Counted from the first letter of the stretch, positions 41,935 through 51,521 are shown. The stretch: DNA of 64,000 nucleotides from Candidatus Brocadiaceae bacterium (GCA_012728835.1 JAAYEJ010000067.1:1-64000); one strand, 5' to 3'. The notes: generated by a model from the letters alone, not told the origin. Numbers and translations: made by a program.

Positions 41935-44751
41935 ATGTTGGATGCACGCCGTTCGGCCGTCGTACTGTGCCTGTTCATCCTGGCCGCCGTGTCGCGGTCG
42001 GCCGCTGCCGAGGCGGCCGACCCGGCCGATCCTCTGCCCGTCGATCCGAACGTGCGCGTCGTCGTGTTGCCGAACGGTCTGGAATGCTGGCTGCGTGCGC
42101 ACTCCACGCCGCCGGAACGGGTGGGCATGTGGCTGCACGTGGGCAGCGGTTCCATCAATGAGCAGGAGGATCAGCGGGGGCTTGCCCATTTTCTGGAGCA
42201 CATGGCCTTCGAGGGCAGCGAGCACTTCCCGCCGGGCGAGTTGGTCCGCTACTTCGAGTCCATCGGCCTGACGTTCGGCCGCCACCAGAACGCGTTCACA
42301 AGCTTCGACCAGACAACGTACGTCCTGACGCTGCCGAACACGGACGAGGAGACCATCCGCAAGGGCCTGTTGTGCATGGCGGACTTCGCCTTCCGCCTGA
42401 GCCTGCCGCCGGAGCAGATCGAGCGTGAACGCGGCGTGATCCTGGAGGAGATGCAGGCGCGCAAGGGGCCCGGGCAGCGGACGTTCGAGCGACTGCTGCC
42501 GATCGTCCTGCCGGGGTCTCGCGTGGCGGAGAGGGTGCCCATCGGGCTGGAGGAGGTCGTGCGCGCCGCCGGGCGCGAGCAGTTCGCCCGCTACTACCGG
42601 ACCTGGTACCGGCCCGACAACAGCGTGCTGATGGTCGTCGGCGACGTGGCTCTCGACGCCATGGAGGCGATGGTGCGCGATGCGTTCGCCGAGTGGCCGG
42701 CGGCCGAGGACCCCGCCGCCGACGCCGACCCGGGCATCGTGCCCTATGCGGAGGCACGCGCCGACGTCATCACCGACCCCGAGGTGACGCGTGCCGACGT
42801 GGCCGTCATCCGCGTGCGGCCGATCGAGCGGATGCAGACGGTGGGGGACTTCCGGCGTTCGCTCGTGGACGGCATGGGGCGATGGATCGTGAACCGGCGG
42901 CTCAACCAGATGGTCAACGAGGGCCGGGCGCCGTTTCAGAACGCCGCCCTTCACAAGAGCACGCTGTGGAACGTGTGCACCTACCTGGAGGCGGAGGCGT
43001 CCGGCTCCCCGGAGCACTGGCGCGAGATGCTGCGTGCAATCGCCGTCGAGGTCAGGCGGGCGCGGGAACACGGCGTGCTGCCTTCGGAACTCGACGACGC
43101 GCGCCGCGCCACGCTGGCCTCGGCGGAACAGGCCGCGCGCGTTGAAGGCACGCGGGACACCCGTTCCCTGCTGGGCGAGATGAACGGCCTGGTATCAGAG
43201 AGACGCAGGCCCATGTCCGCCGCTCAGCGCCGGGACCTCATCGTGGCTCTGCTGGACTCGGTGACGGCCGACGAGGTGGCCGAGTCGCTCCGGCGGGACT
43301 TCTCGCTCGACGATGCGCTGGCGCTGGCCACCATGCCCGAGGCGGAGGGGCAGGCACCGCCCTCCCCGGACGAACTGCTGGCCGTGCTGGCCCAGGCGCG
43401 AGCCGACGCCGTCGTGCCGCCGGTCGAACGCGAGCGCCCCGCCGCCCTTCTGGAACGCGAACCCGCCCCCGGCGCCGTCGCGCGGCAGGAGCTGGACCCG
43501 GACCTGCAGATACTGTCCGCCACGCTGGCGAACGGCGTGCGTATCCACCTGCGCAGCATGGACTTCAAGAAGGATGAAGTGCTGGTGCGCATCGTCCTGG
43601 CCGGCGGCGTGCCCTGGGAGACGGCCGGCAGCCGCGGACTGAGCGAGGCGGTCGTTGCCGCCTTCCAGCAGCCGGCGACCTCCCGCCTGTCCTCGACCGA
43701 CGTCCGCGACCTGCTGACCGGCAGGAACGTGGGGCTGACCGGCAAGTGCGCCCGCGACCGGATGGTCATCGAGGTTGCCGGAACGCCCGACGACATCGAG
43801 GAGGGCCTCCGCCTGGCCCATGCCCTGCTGACCGATGCCGTGCTGGAGCCCTCGGCGCTGAAGACCTGGCGCCAGAAGACGCGACAGGAGCTGGAGGGCC
43901 GGCGCACCGACGTCCGGGCGCAGCTCTGGGATGCCGTCGACGGCACGCTGAGCGGCGGCGATCCGCGCTTCGCCCCTCCGACGCTCGCCCAGGTGGACGG
44001 CATCCGGATTGCCGATGCGCAGCGCTGGCTGGATCGGATCGTGGGCACGGCGCCGATCGAGGCGGCGATCGTGGGCGACATCGACCGCGACCGGGCCCTG
44101 GAACTGGCACTGCGCTACCTGGGTTCCCTGCGCCGGCGTCCGGAGATCGGGCCGCTCTCGCCCGAGCTGCGCCGGACAGTGCCCTCGCCCGGCCCCCTGA
44201 CGGCGGAGGTGCCCGTGGACACGGTCACGCCCACGGCGGCTACGCTGGTGGGTTGGCGCGGAGCGGACTGGGCCGACGTGAAGGACCGGCGCGTGCTCCA
44301 GATCGCCGCGCAGATCATGACCAGCCGCCTGCGCGAGGAAATGCGCCAGCAGCGGGGACTGGCCTACTCGCCCTACTGCACCGCCATCCCGGCGCAGACG
44401 TATCCCGGCACGGGGCTTCTGGCGGCGGTGCTGGCCGGGGACCCGGCCAATGCCGACGAGGCGGCGCAGTTGATGCGCAACGCGATCGAGCGGTTTGCGG
44501 CGGACGGGCCCACCGAGGACGAGATGGCGACGGTGCGCAAGCAGTTCGCGAACCAGATCGAGACCCAGATGAAGGAGCCGCGCTACTGGCTGGGCGTCCT
44601 GGCGGACCTGGACTACGTCGGCACGCACCTGAAGGACGTAAAGGAGGTCATGGAGAAATACCTGTCCTACACGGGGCGCGACCTGCAGGAGACGGCCCGC
44701 AGGTATGTGACCGAGGAGCGGCGCATCCAGGTCGTGGCGCGGCCGCGCTGA
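41935..44751 (+). CDS. Secreted or periplasmic M16 zinc metalloprotease (two-domain)
   Basis: A protein of 938 residues with a signal peptide (about 1-25, 'VLCLFILAAVSRSAAAEA'). The inverted zinc motif H-x-x-E-H is His85, Glu88, His89 in AHFLEHMAF; the downstream Glu ligand is in 'ERGVILEEM'. The C-terminal half (about 500-938) is the inactive second M16 pair, with the typical 'RLREEMRQQRGLAYS' segment that shapes the substrate chamber. This is the PqqL/pitrilysin-like layout of peptide-degrading enzymes in the periplasm. It diverges from the Xre gene and converges on the DUF401 gene, with a strong hairpin between. Confidence 0.92.
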   Translation: MLDARRSAVVLCLFILAAVSRSAAAEAADPADPLPVDPNVRVVVLPNGLECWLRAHSTPPERVGMWLHVGSGSINEQEDQRGLAHFLEHMAFEGSEHFPPGELVRYFESIGLTFGRHQNAFTSFDQTTYVLTLPNTDEETIRKGLLCMADFAFRLSLPPEQIERERGVILEEMQARKGPGQRTFERLLPIVLPGSRVAERVPIGLEEVVRAAGREQFARYYRTWYRPDNSVLMVVGDVALDAMEAMVRDAFAEWPAAEDPAADADPGIVPYAEARADVITDPEVTRADVAVIRVRPIERMQTVGDFRRSLVDGMGRWIVNRRLNQMVNEGRAPFQNAALHKSTLWNVCTYLEAEASGSPEHWREMLRAIAVEVRRAREHGVLPSELDDARRATLASAEQAARVEGTRDTRSLLGEMNGLVSERRRPMSAAQRRDLIVALLDSVTADEVAESLRRDFSLDDALALATMPEAEGQAPPSPDELLAVLAQARADAVVPPVERERPAALLEREPAPGAVARQELDPDLQILSATLANGVRIHLRSMDFKKDEVLVRIVLAGGVPWETAGSRGLSEAVVAAFQQPATSRLSSTDVRDLLTGRNVGLTGKCARDRMVIEVAGTPDDIEEGLRLAHALLTDAVLEPSALKTWRQKTRQELEGRRTDVRAQLWDAVDGTLSGGDPRFAPPTLAQVDGIRIADAQRWLDRIVGTAPIEAAIVGDIDRDRALELALRYLGSLRRRPEIGPLSPELRRTVPSPGPLTAEVPVDTVTPTAATLVGWRGADWADVKDRRVLQIAAQIMTSRLREEMRQQRGLAYSPYCTAIPAQTYPGTGLLAAVLAGDPANADEAAQLMRNAIERFAADGPTEDEMATVRKQFANQIETQMKEPRYWLGVLADLDYVGTHLKDVKEVMEKYLSYTGRDLQETARRYVTEERRIQVVARPR

Positions 44752-44767
44752 CGGATGCCGACCGCAC

Positions 44768-44828
44768 GGGGGTCCCGGGACAACGATCGCCTGCGCGCAT
44801 GTGCCTCCCGGGCGCGCAGGCGACCCCC
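44768..44828. terminator. Strong hairpin between convergent M16 and DUF401 genes
   Basis: A perfect 12-bp stem (44787-44798 with 44812-44823) around a 13-nt loop. GGGGGTC (44768-44774) and GACCCCC (44822-44828) offer a competing outer pairing. It is placed between two convergent stops, fit for bidirectional termination. No long T-run is present. Confidence 0.6.
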
Positions 44829-44889
44829 AGCCCCGTCCGTCGGTTCACGGCCGTGTCGGATCCCCGCGAGACTCGGGGGGGAGGACGGA

Positions 44890-46203
44890 TCAGAAGACGT
44901 TCAGCAGGACGTACATGCCGAGCGAGCCGGCCAGGACCACGGCCGCGAGCCTCAGCAGGCCGGCTGCGTTGGCGAACACCGACGTTCTGAAGTACTCGCT
45001 GGTCACGACCAGGCAGACGTGCACGGGCGAGAGAAGCTGTCCCACGTGGCCGAACCCGTATGCCAGCGCCGTCGCCGCCATGCGGGTCGCCGCGCTCGGG
45101 TCCTCGCCGATCAGGCTCATGACGATCGGGAAGCTGGCCCCCACGAAGCCGATGGCAAGGCCCGTGGCCAGTCCGCTGACCAGGGGCAGGAGCATGACGA
45201 TGGCCGGCACGGGGATGCCTGAGTCGGCCATCTCGGCGTGCATGTGCGCCACCAGCGTCCGGCCGTCCGGCAGCGTGGCCTCGATGAAGGCGCCGTAGAT
45301 GCGCACCACCATGACCAGGAGGACCATCTTGCCGGCCTGGCGCGAGAGCAGCACGTCCCGCCACTGCGCGCTCCGGATCGGACGCTGGACCTGGAGCACC
45401 GCCATCGCGCCGCACAGGCCCAGCAGCATGGGAAGGTAGCGGTTCATCGCCGGCAGGCCGGGGCGGACCGACGAGAGCCCGGCGTGGGCCAGCCGGACCA
45501 CGCCGTAGCAGCCGATCACCACCAGGATCGGCAGCATGGCGCTCAGCGTCCGATGGGCTCTGCGGGCACCGGGTGCGGGGGCCGGCCCCGCCTCGGCCGG
45601 TATGCGCCGCAGCAGGAAGAGCCAACCCGCCGCGACGGCGCAGAGGGTGAGCGGCACGCCCAGGACCATGAACTGCCAGACCTCGAGCTTCGTGATCTGC
45701 ATCGCGAGCAGCACGCCCGGGTAGAGCGGCCACCAGTACTCCCAGATGTGACGGAACCAGTGATTGGCCAGGGCCTTCGTGCGCGCCGGCAGGGCGCCTT
45801 CCGCATCGCAGCTCTCCACCAGCGGCGCGCTGAAGATCGCCCCGCCCGGCATCGGCAGCAGGCCGATCAGGGCCGGCAGCACCGCCATCGCCGCCCGCCT
45901 GCTGACCAACCCGCGCACCGAGTCCAGCAGGTCTCCCATCACCCCGCTGGCGGACATCTGTGAACTGAGCGCGATCACCTGGTAGACGACGACCAGGAGG
46001 AGGGCATTGTCCGGCGACCAGACGGACGCCCACACGATCCGCCCCATCGCGGCCGCCGGGTGGCCGGACCAGACTGCCAGCACCAGCGCCCCCACGGCCA
46101 GCGAGACGACCAGTTGTCCGCAGGCGCGGTTGACGATCAGGATCAGCGCCAGGGCGACGAACACCTTGACCAGGACAGGGGCGGACAGCAGCATGTTCCA
46201 CAT
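44890..46203 (-). CDS. DUF401 family membrane protein
   Basis: A polytopic protein of 437 residues, with about ten or more hydrophobic helices. 'LPALIGLLPMPGGAIFSAPLVE' is the hallmark segment of DUF401, and 'GFGHVGQLLSPVHVCLVVTSEYF' near the C-terminus is a second conserved stretch. The fold resembles ion-transporter-superfamily permeases (two inverted repeats), so transport of an anion or organic acid is a reasonable guess but unproved. ATG 46203 has GGAAGG upstream. It has its own promoter at 46251-46279 and diverges from the small gene at 46368. Confidence 0.88.
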   Translation of the reverse strand: MWNMLLSAPVLVKVFVALALILIVNRACGQLVVSLAVGALVLAVWSGHPAAAMGRIVWASVWSPDNALLLVVVYQVIALSSQMSASGVMGDLLDSVRGLVSRRAAMAVLPALIGLLPMPGGAIFSAPLVESCDAEGALPARTKALANHWFRHIWEYWWPLYPGVLLAMQITKLEVWQFMVLGVPLTLCAVAAGWLFLLRRIPAEAGPAPAPGARRAHRTLSAMLPILVVIGCYGVVRLAHAGLSSVRPGLPAMNRYLPMLLGLCGAMAVLQVQRPIRSAQWRDVLLSRQAGKMVLLVMVVRIYGAFIEATLPDGRTLVAHMHAEMADSGIPVPAIVMLLPLVSGLATGLAIGFVGASFPIVMSLIGEDPSAATRMAATALAYGFGHVGQLLSPVHVCLVVTSEYFRTSVFANAAGLLRLAAVVLAGSLGMYVLLNVF

Positions 46204-46250
46204 GGCGGGGGACCTTCCGGGCGGCGGCCGGCCAGACGGACGAGCCGTCG

Positions 46251-46279
46251 ATTCTACCCGTCCCGCCGTCCGCCCGCAA
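46251..46279 (-). promoter_or_regulatory. Sigma70-type promoter of the DUF401 gene
   Basis: Minus-strand TTGCGG (46279-46274), 17 nt, TAGAAT (46256-46251), 47 nt upstream of the start. Confidence 0.6.
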
Positions 46280-46286
46280 AAGTCCG

Positions 46287-46316
46287 TGGACACCCGCCCC
46301 GCCGGCCCGCTACGAT
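46287..46316 (+). promoter_or_regulatory. Promoter candidate for the small conserved gene at 46368
   Basis: TGGACA (46287-46292), 18 nt, TACGAT (46311-46316). Confidence 0.45.
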
Positions 46317-46367
46317 CTTGTGTGCGGACACGGGAATGCACAGCCCCCCCGACAAGGACCCCACGCC

Positions 46368-46631
46368 ATGGCCAGGCACCAGTGGCTCACGCCCCGTCAG
46401 AAGGGCATCGTCCGGCGCTACTACGAACACAAGGAGACGCTCGGCACCCAGAAGCTGAGCGAGATCGTCTCGGAACTCTACCTGTGCGAGGACGCCGGGA
46501 AGGCGGAGCGGCTCTGGCAGCAGGCCCTGACCGCGCTGAAGAACGCCGGCGTCCACGAGGCCCGCGCCAAACGCATCGTGGAGGGGCGCAACCTGGAGCG
46601 GCTTGCGCATGTCCTGGAAGAGGTGTTCTGA
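46368..46631 (+). CDS. Small conserved helical protein of unknown function
   Basis: A protein of 87 residues, basic at the N-terminus and fully helical in appearance, with no Cys beyond one and no signal or membrane segment. The layout 'RRYYEHKETLGTQKLSEIVS' then 'LWQQALTALKNAGVHEARA' looks like small proteins I recall from planctomycete genomes, but I know no function. It has its own promoter and converges on the kinase gene with 16 bases between. A role in nucleic-acid or protein binding is only a guess. Confidence 0.75.
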   Translation: MARHQWLTPRQKGIVRRYYEHKETLGTQKLSEIVSELYLCEDAGKAERLWQQALTALKNAGVHEARAKRIVEGRNLERLAHVLEEVF

Positions 46632-46647
46632 CCCCCGGCGGGGGCGG

Positions 46648-48156
46648 TCACCCGACCGGTTCCGCCCCGCCGAACAGACGGGAGAGGACGCTCCATATCT
46701 GCGGCCAGAAGACGACGAGGGCGATGATGAGGGCCAGCAGGACGGCCGCCTGAATCAGCAGGGGGGCGAGTCGCTTCATGCGGAGCCTGCGCGTGTAGGC
46801 CCGGTTCTGCTGCTCGATGTCTCCCATCAGCGAGTGCAGTTGGGCACGTACGGTGCCCGGCTGCGTCGGAGCGTCGCGGTCGACCGGGGCGCTCCGGCCC
46901 CGGGGAAACTCCGGCTGAAGCTCGCGGAAGGCGCCCGCGGGCTGCCAGGCCCCGTGTGTGCCCGCGCGTCGCGCGGGCGTATCCCGCGACACCTGGCCCT
47001 TGCGGATACGCTCGCGCAGGGCCGGCAGAGAGAACCGTCGGACCTCGACGCCGCCACCCTCCGCCACCCGCATGTCCCACTGGCCGGCGGCCGCCTCGGG
47101 CTTCTGCAGGCCGAGCTCGCGCCGGATGTCGCGTTCGCCGAGGCACCGTTCGTCGATGAGGCGGCACAGTTCGCGCGCGGACTGGACGCGATCCTCCGGC
47201 TTCTTGGCCAGCATGTGCTCGATCAGGGCCGAGACGGCCCGGGGCACGTCGGGGCGAACCGAGATCGGCGGGCGGACCGGCTCCTTTGCGTGTCGGGTCA
47301 GGATCTCCCAGGGCGTGGAGCCGTCGAACGGCACGGCGCCGGTGACGAGGTGGTACCAGGTGGCGCCGAGCGAGTAGATGTCGCTGCGCACGTCGGCCTT
47401 CTTGGCATCCGTGCTCTGTTCGGGCGCAGTATAGAGAGGCGTGCCCATGCCCGTTCCGGTGAGGGTCAGCGCCGTCGTCTCCGCGTCGACCTGGCGTGCA
47501 AGCCCCAGGTCGGCGATCTTCACGACGCCCTCCCGCGTGATCATGAGGTTATCGGGCTTGATGTCGCGGTGGATGACTCCGGCCTCGTGTGCGCAGGCGA
47601 GGCCCTCGGCGGCCTGTCGGATGATGTCCGTTGCCCTGGCCACGGGCAGGGCGCCGTGCTTCTTCACAAGGTGGCGGGCATTGGTCCCGTCGATGAACTC
47701 CATGGCGAAGTAATAGCGGCCCCGGTCCTCGGCGACGGCAATGCCGCGCACGATGTTCCTGTGCTGGAGCCGGATGCCCGCCTGAGCCTCCCGGAAGAAG
47801 CGTGCCAGGAAGGAGCGCTGCTTGGCCAGATGGGCCGCCAGCAGCTTCACAGCCGCCGGCTCATTCGCGGGGCCCCGGCAGAGCCAGACGCTGCCCATGC
47901 CGCCTTCGCCCAGCTTGCGCAGGACCGTGAACTCGCCCAGCGTCTCCACGTCCAGATCGCCTGCGAGGTCCTGGAGCTTCTCGGCCGTGTCCTGGTCAAG
48001 CATGCCGTTGAGGACGGCACAGTCCCAGAGCGGGATGTTCGAACCGTGGGCGCGCTTCTGCCCCTGGTATTCCAGGCAGGCCTTCACCTGGTCGGGGCTG
48101 AGCGCCTTGCGTTCGACGGCGACGTGCGCAAACCGGTTCTCCTGCGGTGTCGCCAT
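46648..48156 (-). CDS. Membrane-anchored Ser/Thr protein kinase with GYF_2-like segment
   Basis: A protein of 502 residues. The first 70 residues are a helical domain ('RKALSPDQVKACLEYQ') of the kind that precedes kinases in Planctomycetes. The kinase domain (about 75-350) is complete: LGEGGMGSVW loop, Lys104 in AAVKLL, VIHRDIKPDNLM, ADLGLA (Leu replacing Phe of DFG) and GTPLYTAPEQ. Residues about 375-425 ('FSLPALRERIRKG', 'WQPAGAFRELQPEF') resemble GYF_2. A membrane helix near 470-492 anchors the protein, leaving the kinase cytoplasmic and almost no external part. GGGGGAG precedes ATG 48156. Confidence 0.92.
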   Translation of the reverse strand: MATPQENRFAHVAVERKALSPDQVKACLEYQGQKRAHGSNIPLWDCAVLNGMLDQDTAEKLQDLAGDLDVETLGEFTVLRKLGEGGMGSVWLCRGPANEPAAVKLLAAHLAKQRSFLARFFREAQAGIRLQHRNIVRGIAVAEDRGRYYFAMEFIDGTNARHLVKKHGALPVARATDIIRQAAEGLACAHEAGVIHRDIKPDNLMITREGVVKIADLGLARQVDAETTALTLTGTGMGTPLYTAPEQSTDAKKADVRSDIYSLGATWYHLVTGAVPFDGSTPWEILTRHAKEPVRPPISVRPDVPRAVSALIEHMLAKKPEDRVQSARELCRLIDERCLGERDIRRELGLQKPEAAAGQWDMRVAEGGGVEVRRFSLPALRERIRKGQVSRDTPARRAGTHGAWQPAGAFRELQPEFPRGRSAPVDRDAPTQPGTVRAQLHSLMGDIEQQNRAYTRRLRMKRLAPLLIQAAVLLALIIALVVFWPQIWSVLSRLFGGAEPVG

Positions 48157-48295
48157 ACGGCTCCCCCTGTGCCCCCCCCGATGCCGGCCGCCGAACAACG
48201 GCAGGCGAGAGGGCCTGCAGCCTCTCTGCACACACGCGGATCTCAACGCTGAAGATGGCCGCCGCATTCCGGCAGAAACCCCCATCTCAGACGCC

Positions 48296-48324
48296 AGTCT
48301 ATGATCCGCCGCTGGGCCTGTCAA
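48296..48324 (-). promoter_or_regulatory. Sigma70-type promoter of the Ser/Thr kinase gene
   Basis: Minus-strand TTGACA (48324-48319), 17 nt, TAGACT (48301-48296). The leader is about 135 nt. Confidence 0.65.
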
Positions 48325-48451
48325 TGACGAAGTCCCCATGTGTGGGCGCCGTCTGCAGGGGCCCCGACCGGCCCTGCGGCGGCGCATCCCGGCGGCCCCT
48401 CTGCCCGACGGGCAGCGGGCTCGGGGCCGGCCGAAAGCGGCGCCCGGGCGT

Positions 48452-48480
48452 TTGCGGGCGCGGAGACGCCGACCTATAAT
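48452..48480 (+). promoter_or_regulatory. Sigma70-type promoter of the aldo/keto reductase fusion gene
   Basis: TTGCGG (48452-48457), 17 nt, TATAAT (48475-48480), a perfect -10. Confidence 0.65.
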
Positions 48481-48601
48481 CGAATCGAGACGTTGCGGGC
48501 GGCATCCGGGCGATCGGCCCGGGGCGGGGCGGCTCCCCGCGGCCATGTTGCCCGTCGGGACGGCCTCGTTCGAGGCGCAGGAACGGAAGAGGAAGCTCAC
48601 G

Positions 48602-50590
48602 ATGGAGTATGCCATACTGGGCAGGACGGGACTGAAGGTCTCACGGCTCGGCTTCGGGTGCATGCGGCTCCCGATGGCGACGGCCACGGCGGTCGATCGC
48701 GACCAGGCGATCCCGCTGCTGCGCCGCGCCGTCGATCTGGGCATCAACTACTTCGACACGGCGGTCCACTACTGCGGCGACGACAGCCAGCGCGTGCTCG
48801 GGGAGGCCATGGAGGACATCCGCGACCGCGTCATCCTGTCCACCAAGAACCATCATTACGACAAGGCAGACGTCGCCGGTTGGTGGCGCAACCTGGAGGA
48901 CTCGCTCGAACGGCTGCGCACCGGCTGCATCGACGTATATAACTTCCATTACCTGGATTACGACAAGTATGAGAAGTCGCTCGCCGGCGACGACGGGCTC
49001 TACAAGCAGATGCTGAAGGCCCGCGAGCAGGGCCTGATCGCGCACATCTGCTGCTCGTTCCACGGCCCGGTCGAGTCCATGAAGAAGCTGGTCGATACGG
49101 GCGCCTTCGAGTCGATCACCTGCCAGTACAACCTGCTGGACCGCCACTTGGAGGAGGGCATCGCCTGCGCCGCCGAGCACGGCATGGGCGTGACCATCAT
49201 GGGCCCGGTGGGGGGCGGCCGGCTGGGCTATCCGAGCCCGCAGGCGCGCGAGATCGTCGGCGACGTCCAGAGCACGCCCGAGCTGGCCCTGCGCTTCGTC
49301 CTGTCGAACCCCCACGTCACGATCGCCCTGTCCGGCATGAGCACGATGCAGATGCTCGAGGAGAACGTGGCAACCGCCTCGACGGCCGGCACGCTGAGCG
49401 AGGGGGACAACCGCCGCATCGCCGCCGCCATCGAGGAGCGCCGCGAGCTGATGGGCCTCTACTGCACCGGCTGCGGCTACTGCATGCCGTGCCCGGCGGG
49501 CGTGGACATCCCGGCGAACTTCGAGATACTCAACCTGGAGCGCGTCTTTGGGCTCACCGAGCATGCGCGGAACCGCTACCGGGCGCTGGCGGGCAAGGCG
49601 GCGCTCTGCCGGCTCTGCGGTCAGTGCGTGAAGGAGTGCCCGCAGGACCTGGACATCCCCGTCCGCCTGGCCGAGACGGTTGCCGCGCTCGACCCGCGCG
49701 CGGGAACCGTCGGCGGATGGCTCGAATGGCAGGGCGCCTCGCGCGCCCGCGGCGGCGCCGTGAAGCTGAAGCTGCGCTACCAGTTGAAGAACTTCACGGA
49801 CCGCGACTACGGGAGCGTGCGCGTGGAGTTCCAGCCGCTCGCGGGCCAGGAAATCGAGCCGGGCGAGGCGCGGTTCCGCTCCCTGAAGGCCTATGCGCGC
49901 CGCCACAAGGATCTGGAAGTGACCCTGCAGACGCCTCTGACGGCCCTGGACCTGCGGGCGCTCGTGAGCTGCGATCAGACGCACCAGGTGGACCACATCC
50001 GCGTGCCGCTGGCGGTTGCCCGCCGCGTTGCCGACTACCGGCTCGACGCCCGCGTGCGCCGGCCGGGCATGGTGCACGTGCCGTGGGCCGGCCGGCCGGA
50101 CGGCGCCGCCCCGCACAGCTTCGACGTGGTCGCAGCCTATGACCGCACGAACCTCTACGTGGCCGTGGACGTTGAAGACGACCTGCTCGACGCCGCCGCC
50201 AAGACCATCGAGGGGTGGTGGCAGGAGGCGGACAGCCTGAGCATCTGCCTGGACGGCCGCGCGCCGGAATCGGTCGGCCGCGAGGGCCGCGGAGCCGGCG
50301 TGGTCGTCCTCACGATCTACCCGCCGGCCGACCCCGCTGCGAAACCGCAGGTCTCCGGCCCGGCCGGAACGCAGGTGCGCCTGGCACGCACGCCGGTCGG
50401 CTATCGCGTTGACTGTGCGCTGCCGTGGAAGGTATTCTCGCAGGTCCGGGGACGCCCGGATCTGATCGGCTTCGACGTCCTCCTCCGGAGCTTCGACGCA
50501 CAGGACAGACCGGTCGTCCGGCTCAGCTGGAGCGGCCGGGGCGGCCAGGAGAGGACGGCCGCCGCGTTTGGGGCGCTGGTGCTCGCCTGA
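48602..50590 (+). CDS. Aldo/keto reductase - ferredoxin - CBM9-like fusion
   Basis: A protein of 662 residues with no signal peptide. Residues 1-280 are an aldo/keto reductase with Asp and Tyr in INYFDTAVHY, Lys in ILSTKNHH and His in YNFHYLD. Residues about 287-360 carry the ferredoxin-like tail of one reductase subfamily: C-x2-C-x2-C-x3-C in CTGCGYCMPCP and again in CRLCGQCVKECP. After a linker, residues about 480-660 look like a CBM9/DOMON-type beta sandwich ('FDVVAAYDRTNLYVAVDVED', 'WWQEADSLSICLDGR'). The third part is unusual here. Ribosome site GAGGAAG precedes ATG 48602. A redox enzyme tethered to a sugar or to heme is conceivable. Confidence 0.85.
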   Translation: MEYAILGRTGLKVSRLGFGCMRLPMATATAVDRDQAIPLLRRAVDLGINYFDTAVHYCGDDSQRVLGEAMEDIRDRVILSTKNHHYDKADVAGWWRNLEDSLERLRTGCIDVYNFHYLDYDKYEKSLAGDDGLYKQMLKAREQGLIAHICCSFHGPVESMKKLVDTGAFESITCQYNLLDRHLEEGIACAAEHGMGVTIMGPVGGGRLGYPSPQAREIVGDVQSTPELALRFVLSNPHVTIALSGMSTMQMLEENVATASTAGTLSEGDNRRIAAAIEERRELMGLYCTGCGYCMPCPAGVDIPANFEILNLERVFGLTEHARNRYRALAGKAALCRLCGQCVKECPQDLDIPVRLAETVAALDPRAGTVGGWLEWQGASRARGGAVKLKLRYQLKNFTDRDYGSVRVEFQPLAGQEIEPGEARFRSLKAYARRHKDLEVTLQTPLTALDLRALVSCDQTHQVDHIRVPLAVARRVADYRLDARVRRPGMVHVPWAGRPDGAAPHSFDVVAAYDRTNLYVAVDVEDDLLDAAAKTIEGWWQEADSLSICLDGRAPESVGREGRGAGVVVLTIYPPADPAAKPQVSGPAGTQVRLARTPVGYRVDCALPWKVFSQVRGRPDLIGFDVLLRSFDAQDRPVVRLSWSGRGGQERTAAAFGALVLA

Positions 50591-50636
50591 GCGTCCCGCG
50601 CGGGACCGCACGGCGTTCGTCCGAGGGAGGTGCCAC

Positions 50637-51521
50637 TTGCCCATCGCCGCGCTGACAGCCCTCGAGGGCCTGGCGCTGTTCCTGTTCTTCGTGCTCGGGC
50701 TGATCGTGGGCAGCTTCCTGAACGTGTGCATCTGGCGCCTGCCGCGCGGGATCAGCGTGAACTTCCCGCGGCGCTCGCTCTGCCCCCGATGCGGCCATTC
50801 GCTGGCCTGGGCGGACAACATCCCGGTGGTCAGTTTTCTGCGGCTGCGCGGCCGGTGCCGCTACTGCAGCGACCCGGTCTCGTGGCGCTACCCCTGCGTG
50901 GAACTGATCACGGGCCTCCTGTTCGCGCTCATCTACTTCCGCCAGAGGGTGCAGGTGGGCACGGACCTCGGGCAGGTCGTCGTCATGCTGCTGCTGGCCG
51001 CCCTGCTGGTCGTCGCCAGCGGCATCGACCTGGAGTTCCTGATCATCCCGGACGAAATCTCGGCCTTCGGGGTGCTCGGCGGGCTGCTGGCGGGGTTCCT
51101 GCTCCCGCAACTGCACGTGGGGCCGCTCAACTACCACACGTTTGAGTCGCTGACGGGGCATGTGCGCCTGGACGGCCTGATCGCCTCGGGTATCGGCGCG
51201 GTCGGGGGCGGCAGCATGGTGCTCGCGTTCGCGCTGCTGGGGCAGCTCGTGTTCCGCAAGGAGGCGATGGGGCTGGGCGACGTCAAGCTGATGGCGATGA
51301 TCGGCGCCTTCTTCGGCTGGAGGGTCGTGTTCATGACGTTCTTCCTGGCACCGTTCGTCGGCCTGCTCTACGGCCTGCCGATGCTGCTCATGAACGACGA
51401 GCACGTGATGCCCTACGGGCCGTTCCTGTCCATCGGGGCCGTGGTGACGCTGGTCTTCCGCGACGACATCTGCCGGTACCCCGCCATGCTGGAGGAAGTC
51501 GTCCGCCTGCTTGCCGGCTGA
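50637..51521 (+). CDS. pilD: Prepilin peptidase (leader peptidase/N-methyltransferase, PilD/GspO)
   Basis: An integral membrane protein of 294 residues. It starts at TTG 50637, chosen because GGGAGG lies 6 nt upstream and no ATG or GTG fits. The N-terminal methylase domain is present with the zinc-type cysteines C49-x2-C52 and C74-x2-C77 (LCPRCGHSL, GRCRYCSDP). Catalytic aspartates are Asp131 in ASGIDLEFLIIPD and Asp215 in GLGDVKLM. It should cleave and N-methylate the five pseudopilins encoded at 2341-11432. It stands 46 nt after the reductase fusion gene and may be read from that promoter. Confidence 0.95.
   Translation: MPIAALTALEGLALFLFFVLGLIVGSFLNVCIWRLPRGISVNFPRRSLCPRCGHSLAWADNIPVVSFLRLRGRCRYCSDPVSWRYPCVELITGLLFALIYFRQRVQVGTDLGQVVVMLLLAALLVVASGIDLEFLIIPDEISAFGVLGGLLAGFLLPQLHVGPLNYHTFESLTGHVRLDGLIASGIGAVGGGSMVLAFALLGQLVFRKEAMGLGDVKLMAMIGAFFGWRVVFMTFFLAPFVGLLYGLPMLLMNDEHVMPYGPFLSIGAVVTLVFRDDICRYPAMLEEVVRLLAG

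Larger units (their letters stand above)
48157..48601. other. Intergenic region of 445 bp with two divergent promoters
   Basis: The gap lies between the divergent kinase and aldo/keto reductase genes. I see the two promoters listed separately (48296-48324 and 48452-48480) and about 120 nt of leader on each side. No RNA gene or credible small gene was found. Confidence 0.5.
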
